Assembly (NCBI GenBank): GCA_948474755.1
Contig: CAOLHI010001825.1
Coordinates: 62,001 to 126,000 of the forward strand
Direction: 5' to 3'
From: Ctenosaura bakeri
Taxonomy: Eukaryota; Chordata; Lepidosauria; Squamata; Iguanidae
Length of the DNA stretch: 64,000 nt
Each line of letters opens with the position of its first letter. The first letter of the stretch is position 1. The translations under genes were made by a program, and so were the position numbers. A model generated the notes under the pieces. The model was not told where the DNA came from, ran no database searches, and was given only the letters and a program-made list of their open reading frames with translations. Shown here piece after piece: positions 1-11,346 of this stretch.

Positions 1-435
1 ATCAGTTATGAAATTCATACTAATGTGTGCCCGTGGGTAGAGTGGACAACAGCTGCAACAGCCCTCTTAGTCTGCTCCCCACCCATTTACTTTGCACACA
101 AACAGGGGACCCCTTTCATCTCTCAGTCCTGGTCACTTTCACCTCTCAGTCCTGGCCACTAGTAGATCACATAGTAGTTTCTTCTATTTAGACTCATTTA
201 GGAGGTAGGGTTCTGTACTTTGGATAGCTGTTGTAGATTTCAGACTAAAACCTGGAGTAGATTCACCACCCCAGAGACATGGAAATAGCCAGCAGTTAAT
301 GGTGGTGCTGATGTTGCTTTTCAGATAATTGACTGAATTCTCTAGATGCTTACTATGAGTTCCATTCCACAAAAGAGAGACGCAGAAATGGGAAGAAACA
401 CTGATGTTTCATTCTTTTTCTCTATCCCCACTTTT
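1..435. other. No recognisable feature
   Basis: I see no coding signal or repeat that I can name. The only open frames are short and look random. A local near-duplication of a short phrase (tctcagtcctgg at about 120 and 141) is the only internal structure. Confidence 0.4.
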
Positions 436-868
436 CATAGAATCATAAAATCATAGAGTTGGAAGAGGCCTCAGAGCCATCAAATCCAGCCCCCTTCTCA
501 ATGCAGGAGCTCCTAAAGCATCCCCAGCAAGGCCAGTCTCCTTTTGAAGATGCCCAAAGAAGGAGACCCTACCACCTCTTTAGGCAATTGGCTCCATCGC
601 TAAGCTGCTCTTACTGTCAAGAAGTTCCTTCTAATGTTCACTCAAAATCTAGTCTCCTGTAACTGAAAACCATTAGACCTGAACTAATATCTGGGGCAGC
701 AGAGAACAGGTCTGCAGCTTCGTCTCTGTGAAAGACTTTGAGGTATTTAAAGAGTGCTATCATATGGCCCTTCACTCTTCTCTTCACCAAACTGAACATG
801 TCCAGCTCTTTCAACATTTCTTCATATGTTTTGTTCTCCATGCCTCTTATCATCCTTGCTGCCCTTCA
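436..868 (-). mobile_element. CR1 LINE, 3' end (5'-truncated)
   Basis: On the plus strand the copy begins with copies of CATAGAAT/CATAAAAT. This is the reverse complement of the short ATTCTATG repeat that ends CR1 elements in birds and reptiles. It is followed by the usual 3' untranslated region and the last part of ORF2. The minus strand of 638-853 still reads a C-terminal ORF2 piece with MFSLVKRR and FKYLK, which matches the end of the better CR1 copies at 17.3 and 34.3 kb. Stops and a short length make it non-functional. It represents one 5'-truncated retrotransposition event. Confidence 0.85.
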
Positions 869-2729
869 AAGTATGCTAGAAGATAAAAGATTTAAGATGA
901 AATAATCTGAAAAGAAAATGCAAAACATATATTTCTACCAAGCTGGAGATAATGCTTTGACATCAATTTAGGGGTTTGGATGTCTAATGAGGTGGCTAAT
1001 GGCATTATTCAGAGTAGTGAGTGGAAAGAAGAACAGATTGTGAAGAATTACAAAATTTTCTGTCCAAACTGGTAGAATGAACATTAAAAAGGTAAATGGA
1101 AATTTCAGTGAAAATAAGTGCAGAGAGATGCATATGAGGGTGGGGGGAATGCCAGATATACAGTGATGGGATCTGAGCAGGCAGGCAGAATATAGGCCCA
1201 TCCATGCTACTAGATGGGCTAGCTATATGTTACCTCCAGTATGCCTCAGTTTCATAATAGTGAAAAATAGAAGGTGGAGCCGTACTGATGTCCTTTTCAT
1301 GGGCTTGCCATGGGCAACTGGTTGGCCACTATGAAAGCAAACTGTTAGACTAGGTAGATCTTTGGGCTAATCCAGGATATTCTTAAATGACACAGTTGAA
1401 CAGGCAATAAAATCTCAACTGGGTTCTAAAATTACTTTAAAAAGTAAATAGAAAAATCAAATATGTAGAAAAAGCCATACTATATTAATGTACAATACAG
1501 TCTTCTTCTGCCTGTATCATGCACAATAAGACCACTTACAGTATGTTCTACAAAGGTGGTAAGCTCTCCTTCATTTGGAATTTATAATCAGAGGTTGGAT
1601 GACCACCATTGCTTTAGTTGTGGGTTCCTCCTCTGGCAGGAATTGGAAGAGAATTCTTGACCCAACTCTATGGTTTCATGAGTCACCTCTGAACTATCAA
1701 TGTGCCAAGGATCTAAAGCATTCAACCCAACTACAAAACATATGCAGCATGCAAACAAAAATTTCAGTAAAAGAATACACATTGTGGAAACTGTTCACTC
1801 AAGGATAATTCAGGGTCACAATGCCATAGCACAACTTCCTTCTTCAGATTTTTCTCCAGCAAGCAGAGTAAAAAAAGGGCTGCTGCAAACTCTTCTGCCC
1901 CATTCTCCAATATCATAGTCCCTTGAGGCCCAATCAGGAAGCGGACAAATTATTTTGCCCATCTATTATCATTCATAAGCCTCAGCTATGAACAATCCTA
2001 CAAGCACAATTTGTACTTAGAAGTCTCCATGTGTTGTTTACTGCCAAGTGTGCCTAAAATAGACTGCATGCAGCCCTTGTTATTGCTAGGAGGACTCAGC
2101 TATAATAACTGTCTTAATATTTGTATATATGTGTTTGATCATTTAGTGCACATCAAACTGATAATTCCTGAGGTGGCTTGATTCAGGAATTGACAGCTGT
2201 CTTGTGGTCAGTTTTGCCTGATTATTGGTGGGGTGCAGGGCTTATCCCCCAGGAGGGATTTGAGCCTTTACTACCACCACCTCAATTCCAGGGCTCATTC
2301 TAGACAGACTGTCTGAAAGCATCTTCTCTTGTCAGCTTTTCTTCCAGACCTCCATTAGCACAAATGCTGGAAATCACTCCTTTCTGAAGCTTGTCATTTG
2401 TAGAATTTAAAAATCAGATGTCTTAAAAGACAAATACACTGTACAAATATTTTGCTAATGTTCATTTAATGCTAGAATTCTCCTTTTATAACCCCTGTTG
2501 AAAATGAATATTTTTCCAGTCCAGGTAATGTCCTTTCAAATCACTATCTATCAAAATAAGCAGAACCTCCTCACTTCCCAATATAAAGCTTTAGTATATA
2601 CTTTTTAAATTTAGATATTTCCTTTGATGTGCTAATTCTCTGCTGACTGATTTTCCAGTGTAAGAGAAGCTCTCTGCAGCTTCTCATTTTAAAGTAACTT
2701 CTGATAATGCTACTGTGCAATTCCAGTGG
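869..2729. other. No recognisable feature
   Basis: About 1.9 kb in which I recognise no gene, RNA or named repeat. Open frames are all below 80 codons. Old, decayed repeats could be present and would need a library search to see. Confidence 0.4.
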
Positions 2730-2785
2730 ATACCCCCATGAGCAATTACTTTATTCCATGAATAAAGTAATTACTTGTGGGGTAT
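2730..2785. repeat. 56-bp near-perfect palindrome
   Basis: The arms at 2730-2756 and 2760-2785 are reverse complements around a 3-base loop (CAT). The inner 13 bp of each arm pair perfectly (AATTACTTTATTC with GAATAAAGTAATT). The outer part pairs with three mismatches and one extra base. The function is unknown. It could be a remnant of a palindromic DNA transposon or a cruciform-forming site. Confidence 0.75.
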
Positions 2786-2961
2786 TTGCCCAGTCAACCC
2801 CTCTTTCATCCCAGAAGGAACTAAAATTGAAGCTTCAGTTTGCAGCTTATAAGATATCAAATCAGATTTTTTTTAATTCCATCCAAAGAGGAGACATTGT
2901 TGATACTCTAGTTTGTTACCTAATTATGATTGAATTAGTACTAGGTGAACTTCTGAAAAGG

Positions 2962-3141
2962 GCCAGCATGATGTAGTGGTCGGAGCATTGGACTATGACC
3001 CTAGAGACCAGGGTTTGATTTCTTAGTCAGCCATGGAAATCAACTGGGTACCTTGGGCTCTTCACACAGCCAAAAAAAAAAAAAAAAAAAAACACGATAG
3101 GGTCACCATAAGTTCGAAGCTTGAAGGTACACAACAACAAA
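2962..3141 (+). mobile_element. Sauria SINE (tRNA-derived), internally rearranged
   Basis: The head reads ccagcatgatgtagtggt (A-box-like), followed by a degenerate B-box (gggtttgatttc). The 3' end carries the Bov-B-like phrase 'gggtcaccataagttcgaag' and a short acaacaacaa tail. The middle is replaced by a run of 21 A, so the copy is deleted internally. The site GGACTATGACCCT, which is occupied by a DNA element in three other copies, is empty here. Such SINEs are transcribed by RNA polymerase III and moved by LINE proteins. Confidence 0.85.
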
Positions 3142-4022
3142 TGAACCTCTGAAACTTGGAACATTCAGTCTAAATTTGGGACTGTGGGGCATACATATTT
3201 TGGCTGAAAATTTTTGGAGCTCTAGAATCTTTATTGTTTTGGCAACCATTATACTAGATTTTATCAGAACGCTTCTTATGATGACACATTCTGGGAAATC
3301 AAACATGGCAGCCATCCACAGAAAAAGATTCAACAAGCGAGGAATATTCTTTCCCATACCCCCAAATTCTCCCATATCCCCATAATCAAAATGCCTTTCT
3401 TTCATGTCCTACACATGGAGCCATGACATGGGTTTCCTATTTCCAGTTAAATTTCCAACTAAGTGGAATCTAGAGGCTTCAGATTTCCCCCATCATTAAT
3501 ACAATGGGTAACAAGAAGGGCCTATGGAAGAGGGACCATGCACACTGCAGATGCATGAGGGACGCTGTTACTCATGAACCTGGACAAAATGTACATTTCT
3601 GGAAGACAGAACACATCAGACAGGTTCCAGCATATTATTTTCTCCACACACTGGAATGATTCTGAAGGAAAGCAAAATACTGTATCAGAAATAAAAATCT
3701 CCAGAACAGTTGTAAAAAAGATGCACCTCTGCCATTCAACAGGCCTCTTCAAAACTATATACCTTTGTAGTAGCTGCAATGGATTCTCAATGATTCAGGG
3801 CATTGTTCCCATGTGTTGTGAGACATAAGCCTTGCTGCCAGTCACCACAGCCTCTTACTATGGGTAAATAGCTAACGGCTGGCCTTTTTTGTATGACTTG
3901 GGTATGAAATTAAATAACATGCATTATGAGACATGATGGTATTCAATTTTATTCAGATTCTCACTTTTCCACTGCTAGATTCATTTCTTCCTGTTTCACA
4001 TCAGACACTGAATTATTATTTC
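3142..4022. other. No recognisable feature
   Basis: Two open frames of about 85-100 codons occur on the minus strand, but they overlap plus-strand frames of similar length and show no familiar motif. I treat them as chance. Confidence 0.4.
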
Positions 4023-4025
4023 TTA

Positions 4026-4205
4026 GGTCATTTCCACACTGGACTGTTATAGCACTATGATTCCACTTGCAACATCTTATGAAATCCTGGGGTTTGCAGT
4101 TTCAGGAGGGGCCGACTGGTCCCTCCCAAAACTGCAAACCCCAGGATTCCATAGGATGTTGCAAGTGGAATCATAGTGCTATAACAGTCCAGTGTGGAAA
4201 CGGCC
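4026..4205. mobile_element. Hairpin DNA transposon (MITE), GGCC-ended family
   Basis: The 180-bp unit is almost one long palindrome, with arms of about 85 bp around a short centre near 4110-4121. The ends read GGTCATTTCC and GGAAACGGCC. The flanks are TTA (4023-4025) and ATA (4206-4208), an imperfect 3-bp target duplication. The same sequence recurs at 11.1, 13.6, 49.5, 57.3, 59.4, 62.9 and 63.9 kb. It has no coding capacity. A 3-bp TA-rich duplication fits PIF/Harbinger-type transposases; that class is an inference. Confidence 0.9.
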
Positions 4206-4208
4206 ATA

Positions 4209-5999
4209 GTCTGCCCCCAAACATGTGTGCAATTCCATGGGCATTTTGCAAAATATCTTCATTTTGCACACACTTTTTCAATGTGTGCATGTTTGCATGT
4301 ACACCTACCCCAATAGTGGAAAATGAATGTATGTAACATTTACCATGAATTTCAGAAAATATTTTGATCTTTGATGTCTCTTCTGATTCAGGAAGTAAAG
4401 ATATGGTATGTTTGTAGTGAAACAAAAACCAAACAAATTTCTCACTCAGCCACAGAAGACATTAGTCTGAGTCCTATTGAATCAATTGCTGAATGGTGAG
4501 TCAACAGTTACTGAAATCCCATTGAGTCTACTTTAGTTGGGACTAACAATAAGATTCAGGCTATTCTCTCCAGAAGGGAGGGAAACTACCCAAATAAGGG
4601 CTATTCTTTTTTTAAAAAAAATCCCAGGATTCAATTAAGTCCAGAACACATGCATATTTAAATGCAACCATTTTTCATATATTCACTGCCATAATACATG
4701 GATCTTTGGAGTCCAGTGCAGCCTCCGAGAAGCAAGAGCTACAAAGAGTATGAATGCTGGGAAACTGCAGTTTCCATGCACTAGATGCATTCATTTGAGG
4801 AATGATTCCTAGCAACAACAACAAGCAAGTAATTCTCTCGAAAAGCCTCAAATTCCTGCCAGCTCCTGCTGACAAATATTTCCTGAAAAATTCAAGAGGA
4901 TTTTGTTTTGTTTTTTCTCACACACACAGTTTGACGTAACGTTTTCCATGTTCTGCCCTCCATGGGAATGGTTCCAGAAGTACTCCCATGGAAGACAATA
5001 CACTGGAGGGGATGAGGCTGTCCTTGTCGATATATATAGTACTTCTCTGGAATAGTTTTGCCAAGGGATCTTGTCAATTTCTCCCCAAGCTTAGCAGTTT
5101 CATGCATTTCATTACACAGACATAAGAAGCCCTGCTTTAAAAAGAGATTTAAGGATTTTCCCCCCAATCGTCTACAATAAATACTTTATTCATTTCTAAA
5201 AGAGCCCTGTGATAACTGGCCTTCTTTTCCCCTTCAGTAATCATTATCTAAAAAAAGAAAACCTCCAGGAGCACTTCACTTCTGTCCCTTCTCCTGGCTG
5301 CCTGCCCAGTCTCAGTATGATGCTTTTAAACCCTTCCCCCTGCCTGCTACAAGGTTTCTCCAACATTATTATCCTGTGCAGTGCAGCAGGGAGACAAAGC
5401 TGGATGATATGATTCCATTCAGGCAGTGATCTACCAAAGCAGCTTCCCCGCCCTGCCCCTCTCTTGTTCTGGCAAAGCAGAAGGAGTCTCGTAGCTGTGG
5501 CGTGTTGATGGAGGTGCAAAAAAGGTTGTGGTATATTGACTGTTGTGCATGTGCAGAAACAAGCAAAAGGCTTATCAAGTTATCATAATGCATTTCTTTG
5601 TCTGTGCTTCTTCCAAAGGCCCTGAGAAGAGCCAATCAAAGAGCTCTGCTTTTTAAAAAAAAAAAAAAATACTGCCATCATTTCAATAAGCAAGCAAGGA
5701 ATGACCAGCTGATCAGGACAGAAGTGTTCATTTCCAAATAAACATTCACTGACTTGATCCTGCAGGTATTTCACAATGAAAGTGATACAGACAAATACAA
5801 AATGCAAGCTCAAACTTTCTCCATCATTGTACAGTAAGGAGACAGGCCCTAGATCTATTCAATGTCAGCTGGTACAGCATCATTTTCATTCTGCAGTCAG
5901 CATCCTGTTACACACTCATTTGAGCATCTGACCTTTTTGCAGTGGACTGTAAGGGCTATTCTCTTTCCTTTCCAATCCACCCCAAACCTCCCCCCAGGA
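4209..5999. other. No recognisable feature; A/T runs only
   Basis: No gene or named repeat is visible. Homopolymer runs occur at 4610-4620 and 5655-5669. Open frames up to 91 codons occur on both strands and overlap one another, which fits chance. Confidence 0.35.
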
Positions 6000-6000
6000 G

Positions 6001-6028
6001 TGGCTGCTGCTGCTGCTGCTGCTGCTGT
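6001..6028. repeat. (CTG)n trinucleotide repeat
   Basis: About eight uninterrupted CTG/TGC units are visible. It lies in a short plus-strand open frame where it would read as poly-Cys, which argues against that frame being a real protein. Confidence 0.95.
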
Positions 6029-6302
6029 TTACTAGTAAGAAAGAAGGGGAGAGAAGCAGCAATTCAGACCATGAAGCTACAGCTGTTTATGGCTCTTAGG
6101 GGAAGGAAAATGAGGGTGCAATCCATTCATGAGTGTAACTTTGTTTCCTCCCGTCCAAGAGAAATCCACTTCATGGTCTGAGTTCCCTCCCCACCCCTTT
6201 CCCAAACAGTAAGTACCATCAGCAGCCCTTCCTGGGACTTGACTGCTGATAGGGAAAGGATGTGGATAAGAGGAGCTATAGTCCAATGTAGGATCTCAGC
6301 CA

Positions 6303-6890
6303 TTGTTCACAGATCTGACTCTATGTTTTTTAAATGAGAAATCCAAAGAATATCTCACCAACTCTTTAATTCACAAGAATCACAGTGAAATAAGAAGTTC
6401 TCCAGCATATTCCCAAATTCAGATCAACAACAAGGAAACAAAGAGTGCCTATGGGTCAGATCTGCATCTCTCTACAACACTGTCCACAAAGCAAAATAAA
6501 GATTATGACCTTGTTCTTAATGCAGTGACAAATGACTGTACCTGTTTAGATGAGGACATGAGACAGCTGTTTAAGCTGACAGGTGCTGAGAAGCAACAGC
6601 AAGGCAGTGGAGGGGACTGCTGTATACCAAACATCCCACTCTGGGCTCCACAGCTAGCCAGCTGCTTTCAGCCACAGTGGAAGACACTCTCAATCACTAG
6701 CATTGAAGAAAGAGGCAACTGGAGGCAACTAGTAGGTTTTTACACATCAAATGAGAGGTGTCATCTTGTTTTTTACCCTAGAAAGCAAAATATCTTGGAT
6801 CCTGATACAGACTTACCAGCAGGGGCAGACAGTGTGTTCCATGTCAGTGGAACAGTGACTCTATTCATGTTTTATCTGGAGTTATCTTAG
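6303..6890 (+). other. Uncharacterised 195-codon open frame
   Basis: This is the longest open frame in the window that does not resemble a transposon protein: 195 codons from an ATG, ending in YLELS. I recognise no domain, signal peptide or repeat. A hydrophobic stretch (SGTVTLFMFYLEL) lies at the very end. The sequence is polar and moderately Cys-containing. No good Kozak context or splice frame can be asserted. A rough estimate gives about a 0.1-0.2 chance of one such frame in 64 kb of this composition, so it may well be accidental. It could also be part of an exon or a decayed element. Confidence 0.15.
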
Positions 6891-7258
6891 GACCTACCCA
6901 AGGTGTTAAACCATTTTGGGTAGCCCCTTTAAAATTTAGACTAAAACCCAAAGGGGACTTCACTACTGACACAGAAGGCAAAAGCTGCCACTGCTCACAT
7001 GACTGAATACTCCTCTACTCTGCTTTTTGATATGTCCATTTTCTGTGTGCATATATGGATCATTCAATTGCAGGAGTTCCCATCAGCAGCCTGAACTGTT
7101 ACTGCCCCAGGCACAGGTTCACCATCTCATTTGGAATTAGCTCTGAAAGGATGAAAGATGTGGGCAGAGTTCCAGGACTGGGACAAAAATTAATGGAGGA
7201 AGTGTTTCTGCTGGTTGCTATATCTGTTGCTATAGTTCAAATGAGGAGGGGGAATTTC

Positions 7259-7330
7259 CTATTATTTTATTTTTATTTTTCTATTATTGTTTCTATTATT
7301 GTTATTGTTGCTGTTATTGTTATTTTGGGA
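7259..7330. repeat. (TTATT/TTATTG)n low-complexity tract
   Basis: An AT-rich tract with imperfect TTATT and ATTGTT units. No function is apparent. Confidence 0.85.
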
Positions 7331-7389
7331 TAAATCACAGCAAAAAGCCCACAGTCTTTTAAGGACATGTGATTCTCTAGTTTCAATTA

Positions 7390-7846
7390 GGCCTTTTCCG
7401 CACAGGGGACTTTAAATGGTGCAGTGCATCCTCTACAGAGGTCGTCTGCACCTCAGAGCGGACTAGGTTCGGACTACTTACCGGAGAGCCGCATCTCAGT
7501 CCACTCCGAAACGCCCCCAACTGGTCCTCCAGTGCGCTTTTTAAAGACCGGAAAAAAGAGATTTCTCTTTTTTTCTGGGGCGCGCCATTGCGTGCCTGCT
7601 CCCTTGTACAGATTCGCAGGCTTGCACCAATGCGAGCCTGCAATCTGCAGAGGGCCGGCTTTAGGCGTGGCAAGCTTCGCAGTTGGTCGGGACACACAAC
7701 CAACCAGAAGCCGTCATTTTGGAAGCCGGAGCAGTGTGGATCTAAGACCTCGCACTATTCCAAGTCACCCTGGCCCAGACCAAGGAGCCAGAAGATCCAG
7801 TGAGTAACGGCATGGAGCGATTCCCTCACTTTGTGCGGAAATGGCC
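7390..7846. mobile_element. CpG-rich non-autonomous DNA transposon, 457 bp
   Basis: The ends are inverted repeats: GGCCTTTTCCGCAC on the left, and on the right the complement of GGCCATTTCCGCAC. They are flanked by an exact 3-bp duplication TTA at 7387-7389 and 7847-7849. The interior is GC- and CpG-rich (for example 7570-7700) against an AT-rich surround, which suggests a young copy. Overlapping 60-130-codon frames exist on both strands but have no transposase motif, so I regard the element as non-coding. Related elements are at 11.9 and 62.0 kb. PIF/Harbinger is the likely class. Confidence 0.85.
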
Positions 7847-7856
7847 TTAAAGAGCA

Positions 7857-8322
7857 TTTCTCTGAATGGGAAAGGGAACACAGGGCCTGTAGGCACAATC
7901 CACCCTGTAAAAAGTCCCCAATTCCGAGCCCACTTCGGATCACTCTGGACTTCCATGCCGCCTTGCTGTCATTCGGTCTGACGAGCTCCCCTCAGCGAAC
8001 TGCGCTGAGCTTTCTTCCCTGCAACCCTCCGTTTTCTCCAGGACTACGAGAAAAGGTTTTCCCCCTGAAAACTCTTATTTCTAATTTGTAGTTAGCTGTG
8101 TGTTTGTGGTGTCTTTCTGTTGTTTGTCCTTTAATAAAACTATTGTTTTTACTTGCCTGACTGCTCTTCTGACCTGACGCTGTATACATAGGGTTAAAGA
8201 TCCCAGCTAAAGTTACCCTGCCTCTCACTAGCTTAAGAGAGTGCTCTAGTTAATTTCCCCATCTTGTGTTTTTATTTGGTTATTTGGACGCCCCTCCCGG
8301 TACCCCCAGAATACAGGTAACA
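7857..8322 (+). mobile_element. Truncated LTR (3' half), TGTTACC family
   Basis: The sequence aligns with the second half of the LTRs at 12.2 and 54.7 kb. It has a decayed TATA region (tgtaaaaagtcccc, about 7906), a polyadenylation signal AATAAA at 8133-8138, and the terminal phrase acaggtaaca at 8313-8322. The 5' half is absent. The DNA transposon at 7390-7846 lies just upstream, so the exact 5' border of the fragment is unclear. No retroviral reading frames are present. Confidence 0.8.
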
Positions 8323-10660
8323 ATTCCAACATATAAAACAAACAATTATCATTGTATTCTTAATTGTCATATTACAACTGTCTTCCTTCCTCTCTGGATT
8401 ACAGTTTTTATCATTCATTGAACTGTTATCAACGGTTCACAATAAATTGTTAGTATATCTACTTAATTTGTTAGTTCCTGTTTTTCTACTCAACTTTACA
8501 TGTTCCATGATATATCTCTGAGTTTTATCTTGTAACAACCTTTAATACCATGAATTATGCATTGTTCCCTGACAAAACCCATCCCGCTTCCGAAATCATC
8601 TGCCATTCTTTATATATATCATCATCTGATTTCCCTTTTAATCGCTGTGAAACAATATCTGCATTTCTATTTTCAATAAGAGTTGCCCACCATTGTTCTG
8701 TCATAGGTATTGCATCACTTTTCCAAAGCCTTGCAAATTAAATACGACCAATAGAAACCATATACAGTATTATTCTCCGATATTTCTTTACCACAGTTCC
8801 CTCTAACATATGTATCATATTTAGTAAATACATTTCAGGAGTCTTGTCAATTTGAACCTGCAATACATCACATATTATCTTATGAATTTCATTCCAATAC
8901 TTTTTTGCTTTAGAACATGTCCACCACATATGAAATAGTGTACCGACAGTCTTTTGACATTTCCAGCATTGACCTGTACCCGTCTTATAAATTATCTTTA
9001 ATTTTTCGGGTGTCATGTATCATCTATGAAAAAGCTTATAGTAATTTTCTTTAAGGTTCTGAGCTACCGTGAACTTCTTTGTTTGTTGCCAACTTTGTTC
9101 CCACCATTCCAACTGAACTGGGTGTCCAATATTCTGTGCCCATTGTACCATTGCTATTTTAATTGTCTCTTCCTCACATTGTTGTTGTAATATCTCTTGA
9201 TATAGATGTGAGAGTAAGTGAGGTGGATTTTCTTGTAGAAGCTTCAACAGATTTTCTTGTTTCTTCTGTTCTATTCCTTGAGTTTTCACATCCATCTGAA
9301 ATCTTTCTGATAGTTGTCTGTAGGGAAACCAGTTTAACTTTATACCTTCAATTTCCAATTTCTCTCTTGATTTCATCTTAAAAACATTTATATTTGTATT
9401 CATATTTGTTTTCTCCAATATATCTTCATATCGCAACCACTTTTCTGTGTCTGACCATCTTCCAAAAAAGGCTTCCTAGGGGGAGACCCAGGTGGGTAGC
9501 TGCCTAATGTTCTTATTCTTATAATCATTCCATACTTTATATAATGATTTTCTGACAAAATGATGTGTAAAATCTTTATCAAGTGTTGCTTTTCCGTAAA
9601 ACATATAGGCGTGTCATCCCATCCTTAAGTCTGCTCCCTCTAAAGCCAGCATTCTCGTATTTTGTAGATCCATCCAGTCCTTTAATCCAAGTGAATGCCG
9701 CAGCTTTAAAGTATACTTGTAAATCCAGTAGTCCCAAGCCTCCTCTTCTTGTTATGTCAGTCATGACTTTCCATTTTATTCTTGGTTTTTTACTTTGCCA
9801 TATGAAGTTAGTTATATCTCTCTTCCATTGTATGAAGGGCTTAGCATTTGTTATAATAGGAATATATTGAAAAAGATAGTTCATCTTGGGTAGTACATTC
9901 ATTTTTATAACAGATATTCTTCCCAACATAGATAATCGCATTTGAGTCCATTTCTCTAAATCTTTAAGTATCTCTTTCCATTTTTTCTCATAATTATTTT
10001 GAAAAAGCTCATTGTTTTTCTTGGAAATCCAAACTCCCAAGTATTTTGCTTTCTGTCCTTTATTAAATTCCGTTATCTGTTTGAACTCCATATCTTCTTT
10101 CTCTCTGATATTTTTTTGTTATAAACACTGTCTTTTCCTTGTTTATCTTAAATCCTGAGTATTCTCCATATTCTTGAATAATATTCATCAATCTTTGTAC
10201 GCTATTGAGAGGATCCTCTAGAAACAAAACCAGGTCGTCCGCAAATGCTTTAACCTTGTACTGGTATTTCTTTATCTGAACTCCTCTTATTGTAATTTCT
10301 TCCCGTATGGTATTATTGAGAATTTCCATTGTCATTATGAATAACAAAGGTGACAGAGGACAACCCTGTCTTGTTCCTCTATGAAGTTCAATCTGTTTTG
10401 TTCTCTCACCATTAATAATCAGTCTCGCCGTTTGTTGACTGTAAATTGCTTCAATCCAAGAAATGAATTTTTTTTCTGCTTGTACCTGTTTGATGACCAT
10501 CTTCATGAATGCCCAATTGACCATATCAAAAGCCTTTTCCGCATCGACAAACACCATGGCTAATTTCTTTTCATTATGTCTTTCATAATATTCGATTATG
10601 TTTAATACTGTCCTGATGTTGTCGCGCATTGTTCTCTTCAGTAAACAAGCTGGCATAAAT
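8323..10660 (-). mobile_element. L1 LINE, 5'-truncated, ORF2 remnant
   Basis: A minus-strand L1 fragment of about 2.3 kb has its 3' untranslated region at 8323-8737 and ORF2 sequence up to about 10650. It abuts the truncated LTR on its 3' side and an L2 tail on its 5' side, suggesting insertion into the L2. No ORF1 is present, consistent with the usual 5' truncation during target-primed reverse transcription. No clear poly(A) tract survives. Confidence 0.85.
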
Positions 10661-10671
10661 TTTAAGATCAT
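8738..10671 (-). pseudogene. L1 ORF2 reverse transcriptase, frameshifted
   Basis: Five consecutive frames together read the reverse-transcriptase and C-terminal part of L1 ORF2. Frame 10063-10671 contains VFVDAEKAFD (motif A), RGTRQGCPLSP and the catalytic KAFADDLVLF. It breaks near 10090 in an A-rich run and continues as 9579-10091, with KAKYLGVWISK and the thumb-like region. Further breaks follow near 9580, 9430 and 9018. The last frame (8738-9016) holds the L1 zinc-knuckle-like pattern CWKC...HMWWTC. The endonuclease domain and the start of ORF2 are missing. It cannot make a working protein. Confidence 0.88.
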
Positions 10672-10672
10672 C

Positions 10673-11098
10673 AGCGAGGAGGGCTTTCTCTCACCCTCCC
10701 CCCACCATTACAGACAGATTTGGCAAGGACATGGGAGAGAACCTTCTCCATAGCTGCTCCTACACTGTGAAACTTCCACCTACTAGAGTTTTAGTTTGCC
10801 CTCTCTCTATTCTCTTTCAGTCAGGAGGCAAAGATCTTTTTATTTAGGTAGAGCTGTGGTGGCAGAAGGGCATTTTGAATGCAGTGCTCTCTGATTTTAT
10901 CTTTTCTCCCTTTAATCATATTTTGAATGTATTTTAATCTGTTTTAACTATGTGTTTTTTCTCTGTACAATTGCTTGTTTAATTGTTTTTAACAACTTGT
11001 AAAACAAGATGGATAGCTATATTGCATTTGAGAGTTTTGTAAGCTGTTTTGAGTCCCTTCTTGGGAGAAAAGGAAAGTACAAATTAAATAAATTAATA
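10673..11098 (+). mobile_element. L2 LINE, 3' end
   Basis: The sequence runs from a degenerate ORF2 tail into the untranslated region. It ends with the phrase gttttgagtcccttcttggg, then aaagtacaaattaaataaat. The same terminal pattern (…agtccc…gagaaa…ataaat) recurs at 19.9, 20.3, 52.0 and 63.4 kb and is typical of reptile L2-like LINE tails. Confidence 0.65.
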
Positions 11099-11145
11099 GT
11101 GGTGGTGGTGGTACAAACAAAATAGGCAGTGTAGACATGTAAAAT

Positions 11146-11346
11146 GCCATTTCCACACTACAGTGTTAAACTGCTGCTATTCCACTTTCAATGCCCTGTG
11201 GAATTCTGGGGTTTGTAGTTTACTGAGACCAAAGAGCTCTTTGGCTGAGAATTTGAAGTGCCCTTCCCTAAACTACAAACCCCAGAATTCAATAGGAGGT
11301 TGATAGTGGAATAGCAGCACTTTAACACTGTAGTGCGGAAATGGCC
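11146..11346. mobile_element. Hairpin DNA transposon, GGCC-ended family, ~200 bp
   Basis: The outer arms pair: gccatttccacactacagtg on the left, and cactgtagtgcggaaatggc on the right. Both halves also contain the internal 'gaattctggggtttgtagtt' phrase in opposite orientations. The unit carries the extra central block with 'agagctctttggct' that is also seen at 49.6, 57.4 and 59.5 kb. The first base of the left end appears lost and no clean target duplication is left. Confidence 0.88.

Noticed and set aside
2970..3040. tRNA gene
   Set aside because: The A and B boxes belong to the SINE head. The sequence cannot form a full cloverleaf and continues into a Bov-B-like tail. The same applies to the heads at 13.5, 15.6, 33.0, 36.6 and 63.8 kb.
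7383..7807. Overlapping 106-127-codon frames as genes
   Set aside because: They lie inside a non-coding CpG-rich transposon on both strands. CpG-rich DNA has few stop codons, so long frames are expected.
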